DNA of 64,000 nucleotides from Algibacter_G agarivorans (GCF_039543245.1 NZ_BAABJJ010000035.1:17492-81491); one strand, 5' to 3'. Counted from the stretch's first letter, positions 40,717-50,216 are shown. Made by a program: numbers and translations. Notes: generated by a model not told the origin, from the sequence alone.

Positions 40717-42033
40717 TTAGTATCTATAGTGCTCAGGCTTATAAGGCCCATCAACAGTTACACCAATATAACTTGCTTGCTCTTCGCGAAGTTCTGTTAG
40801 CTCCACACCAATTTTTGCTAAGTGTAATTTTGCCACTTTTTCATCTAAAGCTTTTGGTAACATGTACACATCGTTTTCGTAGGCATCTGCGTTAGTCCAA
40901 AGCTCTATTTGCGCTAAAGTTTGATTTGTAAATGAGTTACTCATTACAAAACTCGGGTGGCCTGTAGCACAACCTAAGTTTACTAAACGTCCTTCGGCAA
41001 GAATGATAATATCTTTTCCATCAATGGTGTATTTGTCAACTTGAGGTTTAATAGTGTTTTTGGTATGTCCGTGGTTTTTATTCAACCAAGCCATATCAAT
41101 TTCATTGTCAAAATGCCCAATATTACAAACAATAGCTTTGTCTTTTAAAGCTTCAAAATGACGACTTTGAACGATATCTTTATTTCCTGTTGTAGTAATT
41201 ACAATATCTGTATTGCCAATTACAGTTTCCAGTTTTTTAACTTCAAAACCATCCATAGCTGCTTGAAGTGCACAAATAGGGTCAATTTCTGTAACTGTTA
41301 CAATACTTCCTGCGCCTTTAAACGAAGCCGCGGTACCTTTACCAACATCACCATAACCACAAACGGTTACACGTTTTCCTGCTAGCATAAGGTCTGTGGC
41401 ACGACGAATTGCATCTACTGCACTTTCTTTACAACCGTATTTGTTATCGAATTTCGATTTTGTAACCGAATCATTAACGTTAATAGCCGGCATTGGTAAT
41501 GTTCCGTTTTTTACACGTTCATAAAGTCTGTGAACACCTGTTGTGGTTTCTTCAGATAAACCTTTAATTCCTCCAGCTAATTCTGGGTATTTATCTAAAA
41601 CCATATTGGTTAAATCGCCACCATCATCAAGAATCATGTTCAGGGGTTTTCTGTCTTCACCAAAAAATAAGGTTTGCTCAATACACCAATCAAATTCTTC
41701 TTCAGTCATATCTTTCCATGCATAAACCGAAGTTCCAGCAGCGGCAATAGCAGCAGCAGCTTGGTCTTGTGTTGAAAATATGTTGCAAGAACTCCAAGTT
41801 ACTTCTGCACCTAAAGCTTGTAAAGTTTCAATTAAAACCGCTGTTTGAATGGTCATGTGTAAACATCCAGCAATTCTTGCCCCTTTAAGTGGTTGCGAAT
41901 TTCCGTATTCTTCACGTAAACTCATTAAACCGGGCATTTCAGCTTCAGCTAACTCTATTTCTTTTCGTCCCCAATCAGCAAGAGAGGCATCTTTTACTTT
42001 ACTAGCTACGTAAGGAATTGTTTTTGTACTCAT
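40717..42033 (-). CDS. ahcY: Adenosylhomocysteinase
   Basis: NAD-dependent enzyme that splits S-adenosylhomocysteine into homocysteine and adenosine, relieving product inhibition of methyltransferases. It is 438 aa. It has GCLHMTIQTAVLIETL (about 57-72), catalytic Lys/Asp region NDSVTKSKFDNKYGCKES (about 187-204), the NAD loop GYGDVGKGTAASFKGAG (about 223-239) and a C-terminal KPEHYRY. The start is the ATG preceded by a long A-rich minus-strand leader with hairpins and a dispersed repeat. Confidence 0.97.
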   Translation of the reverse strand: MSTKTIPYVASKVKDASLADWGRKEIELAEAEMPGLMSLREEYGNSQPLKGARIAGCLHMTIQTAVLIETLQALGAEVTWSSCNIFSTQDQAAAAIAAAGTSVYAWKDMTEEEFDWCIEQTLFFGEDRKPLNMILDDGGDLTNMVLDKYPELAGGIKGLSEETTTGVHRLYERVKNGTLPMPAINVNDSVTKSKFDNKYGCKESAVDAIRRATDLMLAGKRVTVCGYGDVGKGTAASFKGAGSIVTVTEIDPICALQAAMDGFEVKKLETVIGNTDIVITTTGNKDIVQSRHFEALKDKAIVCNIGHFDNEIDMAWLNKNHGHTKNTIKPQVDKYTIDGKDIIILAEGRLVNLGCATGHPSFVMSNSFTNQTLAQIELWTNADAYENDVYMLPKALDEKVAKLHLAKIGVELTELREEQASYIGVTVDGPYKPEHYRY

Positions 42034-42104
42034 AGTAATTTTCTTTTTTTTTAAATGCTAAGCTTCATTGCGAATCGTACTTAATTATATTTTCTTCCTT
42101 ATTT

Positions 42105-42162
42105 AAAGAAAATATAATTCAAATTTACCATCAATAATTTTGATATTCATTTGATATAATTT
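42105..42162. repeat. Dispersed intergenic repeat, copy B, in the ahcY leader
   Basis: Matches 35395-35452 at about nine positions in ten. Next to it, ATTATATTTTCTT (from 42084) and AAGAAAATATAAT form a 13-bp hairpin, and TGGTTA/TAACCA form another at 42163-42182. The whole region is inside the probable 5' leader of ahcY. Confidence 0.6.
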
Positions 42163-42206
42163 GGTTAAATTCGCTAACCAAATAATTTAATTCACCTTAG
42201 GCGGTG

Positions 42207-42214
42207 CAAAGATA
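42207..42214 (-). promoter_or_regulatory. Candidate -7 box of ahcY
   Basis: On the minus strand this reads TATCTTTG, matching TAnnTTTG, and would give a leader of about 170 nt. No TTTG is seen at -33, so confidence is moderate. Confidence 0.4.
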
Positions 42215-42237
42215 ACTATTAACTTTTAGAATATTAA

Positions 42238-42864
<627 letters not shown>

Positions 42865-42865
42865 A

Positions 42866-43591
42866 ATGAATTCCATATATAAAGACATACAAGATGCCAT
42901 TATAAATGGTGAAAAATTATTGGCGGTTTTAATAGATCCAGATAAATTTAACATTGAAAACACGAGCCGTTTTTTAAAAAAAGTAAACGCTTCAATAGCA
43001 ACGCATATTTTTGTTGGAGGAAGTACTGTTGCTGAAATCATAACAGGTATTTTGGTCGAAGAAATTAAGAAATATACAACTTTGCCAGTAGTTTTATTTC
43101 CTGGTGATGTTACTCAAATTACGGATCATGCTGATGCATTGTTGTTTTTATCGCTTATATCTGGGCGGCATTCGGAGTATTTAATAGGGAAACATATTGA
43201 AGCGGTTTCTAAATTAAAAAACACAAATTTAGAAGTGATTCCTACTGGATATATTTTAATTGAAAGTGGAAATATTACGGCTGTTGAAAAAGTAACAGAA
43301 ACAAAGCCGATGTCGAGAAATGATATTCAGAATATAGTAGATACAGCCAAAGCAGGACAGTTGTTAGGTATGAAACTAATATATTTGGAGGCAGGAAGTG
43401 GTGCTAAAGAACCGTTAACAAGGGCTATTATTTCTCAAGTGAAAAAAGAATTAAAAACCCCCTTAATTGTTGGTGGTGGCATTAAAAGTAAAATTCAATT
43501 GAAAAATGTTTACCAAGCGGGGGCGGATTTAGTTGTTATCGGTACAGCTTTTGAAGATGATGAATTGTTTTTTGACAAATTGCGAAAGTAA
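42866..43591 (+). CDS. Geranylgeranylglyceryl/heptaprenylglyceryl phosphate synthase family
   Basis: TIM-barrel prenyltransferase joining a polyprenyl diphosphate to glycerol-1-phosphate. It is 241 aa from the ATG at 42866, chosen over an upstream in-frame TTG that would overlap the PPTase by 35 nt. Features are VLIDPDKF near 22, FVGGSTV near 49, PLPVVLFPGD-like strand near 73, YLEAGSGA near 172 and VGGGIKSK near 205. The family makes archaeal lipids; bacterial members exist in Bacteroidota and some Firmicutes. The product in this organism is not known from sequence. Confidence 0.9.
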   Translation: MNSIYKDIQDAIINGEKLLAVLIDPDKFNIENTSRFLKKVNASIATHIFVGGSTVAEIITGILVEEIKKYTTLPVVLFPGDVTQITDHADALLFLSLISGRHSEYLIGKHIEAVSKLKNTNLEVIPTGYILIESGNITAVEKVTETKPMSRNDIQNIVDTAKAGQLLGMKLIYLEAGSGAKEPLTRAIISQVKKELKTPLIVGGGIKSKIQLKNVYQAGADLVVIGTAFEDDELFFDKLRK

Positions 43592-43595
43592 TTTG

Positions 43596-43680
43596 TCATG
43601 CTGAACTTGTTTCAGTATCTCATAAAATATTAACAGATTTCTGCCGTAGTTTATCTTGAGCGAAGATGAAAGGCGGAAAT
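43596..43680. repeat. Two short dispersed repeats in tandem
   Basis: First TTGTCATGCTGAACTTG ending TATCTCATAA, then a 46-nt block (43635-43680) that is the inverted copy of 50778-50823 with 6 mismatches. The second block has self-complementary ends (ATTTCCGCC/GGCAGAAAT). This fills the gap between the GGGP synthase and the thiamine-related genes. Confidence 0.7.
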
Positions 43681-43691
43681 AAAAAAGAACT

Positions 43692-43952
43692 ATGAAAATA
43701 TCAGTAGAATTAACCTTAACGCCATTGCATGATGATTACGAACCAGCAATCATTCATTTTATAAAAAAATTAAGAGCATCTAATTTAAAAGTATTAGAAA
43801 ACCCATTAACTACTCAGGTTTATGGTGATTATGATGAAGTTATGCACCTGCTTACAACCGAAATAAAAGAAGCTTTTGAACTCATAGAACGCGGTTTGCT
43901 TTATATAAAAATTGTAAAATCAGACAGACATGATTATGAGCCTCATTTTTGA
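43692..43952 (+). CDS. YkoF-like/MTH1187-type thiamine-binding fold protein
   Basis: An 86-aa single alpha-beta domain starting MKISVELTLTPLHDDYEPAIIHFIKKL, with GDYDEVMHLLTTEIKEAFE near 45-65. It resembles one half of YkoF, the pyrimidine/thiamine-binding protein, and the DUF77/MTH1187 family. Its 3' end overlaps the PnuC-type transporter gene, and a TPP-riboswitch receptor is 3.5 kb away. A role in thiamine or HMP handling is therefore inferred. It is cytoplasmic (no signal). Confidence 0.65.
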   Translation: MKISVELTLTPLHDDYEPAIIHFIKKLRASNLKVLENPLTTQVYGDYDEVMHLLTTEIKEAFELIERGLLYIKIVKSDRHDYEPHF

Positions 43953-44568
43953 TTTGTTCTTCGGGCAGTATTCAGAATACGAAACAGTCGATATTATTCT
44001 AGAAATTGTGGCGGTTGTTTTCGGGTTTCTTTCGGTTTGGTTTTCTAAACAAAATAAGATATGGGTGTTCCCAACAGGGATGATTAGCACCCTGATTTTT
44101 GTGTATTTATTGTTGAAATGGCAGTTGTTGGGAGATATGATGATAAACGCTTATTATTTTATAATGAGTGTTTATGGTTGGTATATTTGGACAAGAAAAG
44201 TGGACGAAACACATGTAACTCCTATTTCCATAACAACATTAAAAGAAAAAAAAGCAAGTATCGCTATATTTTTCGCAACACTCTTGTTTGTTTACGTCGT
44301 TTACAAAACCTTTGGGAAATGGACAAATTGGGTAGCTTATATTGATACTATTACAACGGCCATATTTTTTGTAGGGATGTGGTTAATGGCGAGACGAAAA
44401 TTAGAAAATTGGGTGTTTTGGATTGTTGGAGATATTATTTCGGTGCCTTTGTATTTTTATAAAGGATTTACATTTACAAGTTTGCAATACCTAGGGTTTA
44501 CAATTATTGCCATTTTTGGTTATTTAGCATGGAAGAAAAATATAAACAAGAACCTTCAAACTGCATAA
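43936..44568 (+). CDS. PnuC-family vitamin transporter (probable PnuT, thiamine)
   Basis: A 210-aa inner-membrane facilitator with about 7 helices. Motifs are FLSVWFSKQNKIWVFPTG (about 35-52), INAYYFIMSVYGWYIWTR (about 70-88) and NWVFWIVGDIISVPLYFYKG (about 155-175). PnuC proteins import nicotinamide riboside, and the PnuT branch imports thiamine. The YkoF-like neighbour and the TPP riboswitch nearby favour PnuT. An alternative ATG is 6 nt upstream. It overlaps the following kinase-like gene by 40 nt. Confidence 0.82.
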   Translation: MSLIFDLFFGQYSEYETVDIILEIVAVVFGFLSVWFSKQNKIWVFPTGMISTLIFVYLLLKWQLLGDMMINAYYFIMSVYGWYIWTRKVDETHVTPISITTLKEKKASIAIFFATLLFVYVVYKTFGKWTNWVAYIDTITTAIFFVGMWLMARRKLENWVFWIVGDIISVPLYFYKGFTFTSLQYLGFTIIAIFGYLAWKKNINKNLQTA

Positions 44569-45098
44569 AAGTAGTTTTATTTGGACCAGAATCTACTGGA
44601 AAAACGACTTTATCACGTCAATTAGCTCGTTATTATAATTCGGTTTGGGTGCCAGAATATGCACGTGAGTATCTTCAGAAAAAATGGAATAACGAACGGA
44701 AAACTTGCGAGCCTGATGATTTACTGCCTATTGCCAAAGGACAAATAAAATTAGAAAATAAGCTAGCAAAAAAAACAGATTCTATTTTAATTTGCGACAC
44801 CGACTTATTAGAAACCAAAGTGTATTCTGAAGCTTATTATTCAGGAAGTTGCGATCCTATTCTTGAAAAATACGCATTGGAAAACACCTACAATTTGTAT
44901 TTTTTAACTTATATTGACACACCTTGGGAAGCCGATGATTTACGCGATAAACCTAAAGATAGAGTGCAGATGTTTGAAGCTTTTCAAAATGAATTAATAA
45001 AAAATAAAAGACCTTATATATTGCTTAAGGGCAATAAGAAGGAGCGGCTTGAAACCGCAATTAAATGTATTGATAGGCTATTAAAAGATAAAGAATAA
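44529..45098 (+). CDS. NadR-like P-loop kinase
   Basis: A 189-aa ATP-binding protein with P-loop FGPESTGKTTLSRQLA (about 18-33), YAREYLQKK near 48 and CDTDLLETKVYSEAY near 96-110. It resembles the ribosylnicotinamide kinase domain of NadR without the nucleotidyltransferase or HTH parts. Coupled to a PnuC-type importer, it would trap the imported vitamin by phosphorylation: thiamine if the transporter is PnuT, nicotinamide riboside if PnuC. Its stop overlaps the next ATG (TAATG). Confidence 0.8.
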   Translation: MEEKYKQEPSNCIKVVLFGPESTGKTTLSRQLARYYNSVWVPEYAREYLQKKWNNERKTCEPDDLLPIAKGQIKLENKLAKKTDSILICDTDLLETKVYSEAYYSGSCDPILEKYALENTYNLYFLTYIDTPWEADDLRDKPKDRVQMFEAFQNELIKNKRPYILLKGNKKERLETAIKCIDRLLKDKE

Positions 45099-46645
45099 TG
45101 TTTTCAGAAAAAGATATTCAACAAATCGAAAATAAAGGGATAAGCATTGAGCAGGTTAATGCGCAAACTTCACGTTTAAAAAATGGGATGTCTTACTCTC
45201 ATTTGGTAGCAGCTGCAACTATAGGAAGGGGGATTGAGTCATACAATGAAGATGAAATTCAAGATTTTATCGAGTTGTATGAAAAGAAACAGGATGCCTT
45301 ATCTATTGTTAAATTTGTGCCAGCCTCTGGCGCAGCAACAAGGATGTTTAAATTTTTATTTCAGTTTTTAAAAAACTTCAAACCTGCAAAAGAAAGTATT
45401 GAAGATTACGCTGAAAAGTATAATGATGCATTGATTAAACCTTTTTTCGATAGCTTAAAAGCGTTTCCTTTTTACAATGCCGTTATCTCAAAAGTCAAGG
45501 AGATACATTCAGATTTTGAAAGTTTATCTGAAGGAGAAAAACATCTTGAATTTGTGAAAACGATGCTAGATAAAAAAGGGCTTAATTATAGTTTTCTTCC
45601 AAAAGGGTTATTGCCTTTTCATAAGTATGGAAATATAGCAATAACTGCTTTTCAGGAGCATTTATTTGAATCGACCTTGTATGCGTCATCAAATAATAAT
45701 TCGAATCTTCATTTTACAGTCTCAGAAAAGCATCATAAATATTTTATAGAAGAATTAAATCGGATTAATGAAGAATTAGTTAAGCAAACAAAAACAAATT
45801 TTAATGTTACGTTTTCATATCAAAAAGAAACCACTGAAACAGTAGCATTAACTCCAAAAGGTACCATATACAGAAATGAAGATGATTCTATTTTGTTCAG
45901 ACCAGCTGGTCATGGGGCACTTTTAGAAAATTTGAACGAATTAAATAACGATTTAATTTTTATTAAAAACATTGATAACATTGTAGTTTCAGACAAAAAT
46001 ATTGAAGTCTCTAATTACAAGAAGTTATTAGCAGGTGTGTTACTTGAAGCGCAGCAGAAAACGTTTTCTTATTTGAAGAAGTTGGATGAGGTTAATTTGA
46101 CTGAAACGGATTTTAAAGTCATGGTTTTATTTTTACGTTATAGATTGAATGTGTCTGTAACTCCCGATTTTGATAAGTTTACTTCTCAAGAAAAAACGGT
46201 TTATTTAAGAGAAAAGTTAAACAGGCCTATTCGCGTATGTGGAATGGTTAAAAATCAAGGAGAACCAGGAGGAGGGCCATTTTGGGTTAAGGATGAAAAC
46301 GATAATGTATCATTACAGATTGTAGAATTTGCTCAAATTGATTTTAGAAGAAAAAATCAACAAAGCTTAGTGTATAAGGCCACTCATTTCAATCCCACAG
46401 ACTTAGTTTGCGGTGTAAAGAATTATAAAGGCGAAAAGTTTAACCTTAAAGATTTTGTGGATTTAGAAGCTGCTTTTATAACTATGAAAACCCAAAATGG
46501 TGTTGATATTAAAGCATTAGAACTTCCTGGGCTATGGAATGGCAGTATGGCGTATTGGAATTCTATTTTTGTTGAAGTGCCGTTAAAGACTTTTAACCCC
46601 GTTAAAACAGTAAACGACCTTTTAAAACCTGAGCACCAAGCCTAA
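45098..46645 (+). CDS. DUF4301 family protein
   Basis: A 515-aa cytoplasmic protein of unknown function, full length for DUF4301. Recognisable parts are VPASGAATRMFKFLFQFL (about 69-86), FRPAGHGALLENLNEL (about 266-281) and NRPIRVCGMVKNQGEPGGGPFWV (about 376-398), including GxGGPF. The nucleotidyltransferase-like look of the ASGAATRMF segment is suggestive only. It is translationally coupled to the NadR-like gene and followed 2 nt later by arfB. Confidence 0.82.
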   Translation: MFSEKDIQQIENKGISIEQVNAQTSRLKNGMSYSHLVAAATIGRGIESYNEDEIQDFIELYEKKQDALSIVKFVPASGAATRMFKFLFQFLKNFKPAKESIEDYAEKYNDALIKPFFDSLKAFPFYNAVISKVKEIHSDFESLSEGEKHLEFVKTMLDKKGLNYSFLPKGLLPFHKYGNIAITAFQEHLFESTLYASSNNNSNLHFTVSEKHHKYFIEELNRINEELVKQTKTNFNVTFSYQKETTETVALTPKGTIYRNEDDSILFRPAGHGALLENLNELNNDLIFIKNIDNIVVSDKNIEVSNYKKLLAGVLLEAQQKTFSYLKKLDEVNLTETDFKVMVLFLRYRLNVSVTPDFDKFTSQEKTVYLREKLNRPIRVCGMVKNQGEPGGGPFWVKDENDNVSLQIVEFAQIDFRRKNQQSLVYKATHFNPTDLVCGVKNYKGEKFNLKDFVDLEAAFITMKTQNGVDIKALELPGLWNGSMAYWNSIFVEVPLKTFNPVKTVNDLLKPEHQA

Positions 46646-46647
46646 TT

Positions 46648-47055
46648 ATGTTTAATGAAGACGCATTATTGCAGGAGTTACGTTTTAAAGCCATAAGGAG
46701 TTCGGGTAGTGGTGGGCAACATGTAAATAAAGTGTCTTCAAAAATTGAGTTGACTTTTAATCTATCAGAATCGCATGTGTTTAATGAAGAACAAAAAGAA
46801 CGACTCCAAAACAAGCTTCAACACAGGTTAACCAAAGATGGTGTGCTCATACTTCAATGTGATGAAAGCCGAAGTCAGCATAAAAATAAAGCACTTGCTA
46901 TTAAACGGTTATTAGCGCTAATAAGGGCGTCCTTAATTATTCCAAAAAGAAGAGTTCCAACTAAAATTCCGAAATCAGTTATTAGAAAACGATTGAAGAA
47001 CAAGCGGAATCTATCTGATAAAAAGGCGAATAGAAGAAAACCAAAGGTCGATTAA
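46648..47055 (+). CDS. arfB: Alternative ribosome-rescue peptidyl-tRNA hydrolase ArfB
   Basis: Releases stalled peptides from ribosomes lacking a stop codon. It is 135 aa. The catalytic GGQ is in SSGSGGQHVNKVSSKIEL (about 18-35), and the basic C-terminal tail KRRVPTKIPKSVIRKRLKNK anchors in the mRNA channel. The absence of a codon-recognition domain separates it from RF1/RF2. It is the last gene of the apparent five-gene operon. Confidence 0.93.
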   Translation: MFNEDALLQELRFKAIRSSGSGGQHVNKVSSKIELTFNLSESHVFNEEQKERLQNKLQHRLTKDGVLILQCDESRSQHKNKALAIKRLLALIRASLIIPKRRVPTKIPKSVIRKRLKNKRNLSDKKANRRKPKVD

Positions 47056-47097
47056 AAAATAAATGTAATTCTTAAATCGAAATTAATAAATCTAACA

Positions 47098-47105
47098 TAC
47101 CTTTG
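47098..47105 (+). promoter_or_regulatory. Candidate -7 box before the TPP riboswitch
   Basis: TACCTTTG matches TAnnTTTG and lies 4 bp before the predicted start of the riboswitch, so the aptamer would begin almost at the transcript start. Confidence 0.55.
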
Positions 47106-47108
47106 CAG

Positions 47109-47193
47109 CGTTCTCAAAAAAGGGGTGCCTATTATCGGCTGAGATCATACCCATTGAACCTAGAACAGGTAATGCTGTTTAGGAAACGAGCAT
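47109..47193 (+). ncRNA. TPP riboswitch (THI element)
   Basis: Conserved THI-box pieces in order: GGGGTGCC (47122), GGCTGAGATCATACCC (47137-47152), TTGAACCT (47154), CAGGTAATGCTG (47166) and GGAAACGAG (47182). It precedes a TonB receptor by about 210 nt. In the intervening leader, AATGTCC-AGT-GGATATT followed by TTTTA could act as a weak terminator, but the expression platform is not certain. Confidence 0.93.
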
Positions 47194-47402
47194 AAAGAAA
47201 ATGTCCAGTGGATATTTTTAGCAAGTGCGATAAGGTCATCAATGTTGGTTTTTACTTCTGAATCTGAATTAGTCTTAAATTATGGATTTAAGGATTCAAA
47301 ATGGAAATTAACTTAATAATGTCGTACGAGTAAAGTGCTCAAAAACTAATTATTAACAATAAAGAATAATTACCTCTTTTTATTCGATTTTAAATAATCG
47401 TA

Positions 47403-49658
47403 ATGAAAAATTTATTTCTTTTTTTAACACTCTTAGTGTTATCAGTCAGTGCTAAAGCACAACAAAATCAACAAATTCAAGATTCAACTAAAACAGAAAA
47501 GTTAGATGAAATCTTGCTTTCTGCAACTAGAGCTAAAGACAAAACACCAGTTGCGTTTACTAATATCACAAAAGAAGCGTTGGAGTCTACCAATTTAGGT
47601 CAAGATTTACCTATTCTATTAGATCAATTACCATCTGTAGTGACTACAAGTGATGCAGGTGCAGGAGTTGGTTACACAGGAATCCGAGTACGTGGTAGCG
47701 ATGCTACTAGAGTAAATGTTACTATTAATGGGATTCCATATAATGATGCAGAGAGTCAAGGAACATTCTGGGTTAATATGCCCGATTTTGTATCTTCAGT
47801 CGAAGATATACAGTTGCAACGCGGTGTGGGAACATCAACTAATGGCTCGGCTGCTTTTGGGGCAAGTTTAAATATTAAAACCTTAAGCCCTTCAACTGAA
47901 GGTTATGCAACCACAACCAATGCTGTTGGAAGTTTTGGAACGAGAAAGCATAATATTAGCATTGGTTCAGGAATTATAAACAACTTTTACGCAGAGGGCC
48001 GATTATCTAATATTCAAAGTGATGGCTATATTGATAGAGCTAGAGCAGACTTGAATTCATACTACGTTGAAACGGGTTTTTTAAATGAAAAAACATCAGT
48101 AAAAGCTATTGTTTTTGGAGGAAAAGAAGAAACATACCAATCTTGGTATGGTACTCCAGAAGCTGTTGTTAACAATGATAGAGATGGAATACAAGCATTT
48201 ATAGATAGAAATTACCCTTCGGAAGCGGAATCTCAAAACCTATTAAATTCAGGTCGAACTTATAATTTTTATACTTACGATAATGAGGTAGATAATTACC
48301 AGCAAACACATTATCAATTACACGCTTCTCATCAATTTAACAAACGTTTTTCAGCTAATATTTCCGGAAATTATACTAGAGGAAAAGGATATTTTGAACA
48401 ATATAAAGATGGTGAAGAGCTAGGCGATTATTTTCCAAACAGTCCTAATGCTTCAGATGAAGGAGATGTTATCAGAAGGCGTTGGTTAGATAATGATTTC
48501 TTTGCACTAGTGTATTCGCTTAATTATAAAAAAGAGAACTTAAGCCTATATCTAGGGGGAGGTTTTAATTCTTATAAAGGAGATCATTTTGGTGAAGTCA
48601 TTTGGGATTCATTTTCTTCAGAAGTGCCAATTAGAAACAACTATTATTTTAGTTATGGTGATAAAAAAGATTATAATACTTATTTAAAAGCTGAATATAA
48701 TATCAGTTCTAATTTGTTCGCTCTATTAGATTTGCAATATAGAAAAGTAGATTATGAATCGGTTGGTACTAGTTCTGATTTAGTGGATATTGATGTAAAG
48801 GAATCGTACAATTTTTTTAATCCTAAATTTGGATTAACTTATAATGTAGATAACTTTAATAGTATTTATGGGTCTTTTGCTGTTGCTAATAGAGAACCAA
48901 ATAGAGACGATTTAACTAAAAATCCTATACGTCCAAAATCAGAAAGTTTACATGATTTCGAGTTTGGTTATAAGCTAAAAACATCAAACTTCTATGCTAC
49001 GGCTAATTTATATTACATGAATTATAAAGACCAATTAGTTTTAACAGGAGATTTAGATGATGTAGGCGATCCCATCAGGCAAAATGTAGATAAGAGTTAT
49101 AGAGCAGGAATTGAGTTGCAAACAGGTTACAAAGTGTCAGAACAATTAAGAATTGATGCTAATGCTACGTTTAGTCAAAATAAAATAAAAGATTTTGATT
49201 ATGTGGTTTATGATACGCAATATGATCCAAATACATACGATACGGTCTCTTATCAACCTGTAGTTACATCATTTGAAGACACAGATATTTCCTTTTCACC
49301 AAATGTTATTTTTGGAAGCACTTTAACTTTTTCTCCAATTAAAAACGGAAATATTGCTTTGTTGTCTAAGTATGTTGGAAAACAATATTTAGATAACACA
49401 TCTAGCGATAGCAAAAGTATTGATGCCTATTTTGTAAACAACTTAAACGTATCGTATAAGTTTCAACCAAAATGGATTAAAGAAATAGCAATAAACCTAT
49501 TGGTTAATAACTTGTTTAATTCGGAATATGTGTCTAATGGTTATACTTATAGTTATTATTACAGACCAGAAGCTTCATTAGATGCTCCTGTAACCGAGAA
49601 TTTTTATTATCCACAAGCTACAACCAACTTTTTGGTTGGTGCTACATTGAAATTTTAA
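47403..49658 (+). CDS. TonB-dependent receptor under TPP-riboswitch control (probable thiamine importer)
   Basis: A 751-aa outer-membrane transporter. The signal peptide ends SVSAKAQQ and there is no carboxypeptidase-like extension. The plug begins LDEILLSATRAKDKTPVAFTNI (about 34) with VRGSDATRVNVTINGIPYNDAE, and the barrel ends FLVGATLKF. The TPP riboswitch in its leader is the main evidence for thiamine or thiamine phosphates as substrate. It works with an ExbBD-TonB system elsewhere. It is followed by a strong terminator shared with the converging lipoprotein gene. Confidence 0.9.
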   Translation: MKNLFLFLTLLVLSVSAKAQQNQQIQDSTKTEKLDEILLSATRAKDKTPVAFTNITKEALESTNLGQDLPILLDQLPSVVTTSDAGAGVGYTGIRVRGSDATRVNVTINGIPYNDAESQGTFWVNMPDFVSSVEDIQLQRGVGTSTNGSAAFGASLNIKTLSPSTEGYATTTNAVGSFGTRKHNISIGSGIINNFYAEGRLSNIQSDGYIDRARADLNSYYVETGFLNEKTSVKAIVFGGKEETYQSWYGTPEAVVNNDRDGIQAFIDRNYPSEAESQNLLNSGRTYNFYTYDNEVDNYQQTHYQLHASHQFNKRFSANISGNYTRGKGYFEQYKDGEELGDYFPNSPNASDEGDVIRRRWLDNDFFALVYSLNYKKENLSLYLGGGFNSYKGDHFGEVIWDSFSSEVPIRNNYYFSYGDKKDYNTYLKAEYNISSNLFALLDLQYRKVDYESVGTSSDLVDIDVKESYNFFNPKFGLTYNVDNFNSIYGSFAVANREPNRDDLTKNPIRPKSESLHDFEFGYKLKTSNFYATANLYYMNYKDQLVLTGDLDDVGDPIRQNVDKSYRAGIELQTGYKVSEQLRIDANATFSQNKIKDFDYVVYDTQYDPNTYDTVSYQPVVTSFEDTDISFSPNVIFGSTLTFSPIKNGNIALLSKYVGKQYLDNTSSDSKSIDAYFVNNLNVSYKFQPKWIKEIAINLLVNNLFNSEYVSNGYTYSYYYRPEASLDAPVTENFYYPQATTNFLVGATLKF

Positions 49659-49677
49659 GTAATATAAATTAAGGTTT

Positions 49678-49717
49678 AAAAAGCGTAGTTGGTTTTATGT
49701 CAACTGCGCTTTTTTAG
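49678..49717 (+). terminator. Terminator of the thiamine receptor gene
   Basis: AAAAGCGTAGTTG pairs with CAACTGCGCTTTT (one G-U) around a 7-8-nt loop, then T run. It may serve both converging genes. Confidence 0.85.
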
Positions 49718-50142
49718 TTGAATATTAAAAGATTATTACCATTATTTTCAATACGATAATTTCTTAAAGAGCATCGCAATCCATCATTGCCGTCTGGTGT
49801 TCCTGTTATAAAATTATAGCTGTTACCATCGTCGCATCCACATGTGCCAAATAATCCATTAGGAATTAGTGCAGAACATGAGTTAGGAGTATGGTTAGGG
49901 TCGCTGGCATCCCAAGCATAAAAATCTCCGCCAGTACTAGCTATAATAACGCCTGCATTTCCCACATTAGGTATGTAAACAGAGTTGCCAGCAAATGTTA
50001 ATTGACTGTATTGTGGTAAGCTCAAATCTATAGTGAAATTGACACCAATATCAAGTAAAAATCTGCAATTCTTATCATCAACAGAATTGCCGCTGCAAGA
50101 CACTAAAAAAAGCAAGCATATAATGGGGAAAATAGATTTCAT
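49714..50142 (-). CDS. Small lipoprotein with degenerate Rieske-like fold
   Basis: A 142-aa envelope lipoprotein: signal peptide with lipobox LVSCSG (C16), then a beta-rich domain with NSVYIPNVGNAGVIIA, YAWDASDPNHTPNSC and TCGCDDGNSYN. The order resembles a Rieske domain (first Cys/His pair, then second), but the canonical CxH...CxxH ligands are not intact. A functional 2Fe-2S cluster is therefore unlikely. Function unknown. It converges with the thiamine receptor gene. Confidence 0.6.
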   Translation of the reverse strand: MKSIFPIICLLFLVSCSGNSVDDKNCRFLLDIGVNFTIDLSLPQYSQLTFAGNSVYIPNVGNAGVIIASTGGDFYAWDASDPNHTPNSCSALIPNGLFGTCGCDDGNSYNFITGTPDGNDGLRCSLRNYRIENNGNNLLIFN

Positions 50143-50202
50143 GGATTTCGTAAAAATTAAAATGCAATTTACGACAAAAAGTAAAATGCGTTAAATATTT
50201 TG

Positions 50203-50210
50203 TATATTTG
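50203..50210 (+). promoter_or_regulatory. -7 box of greA
   Basis: TATATTTG matches TAnnTTTG, 79 nt before the greA start. No well-placed -33 TTTG was found. Confidence 0.5.
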
Positions 50211-50216
50211 TTATAC

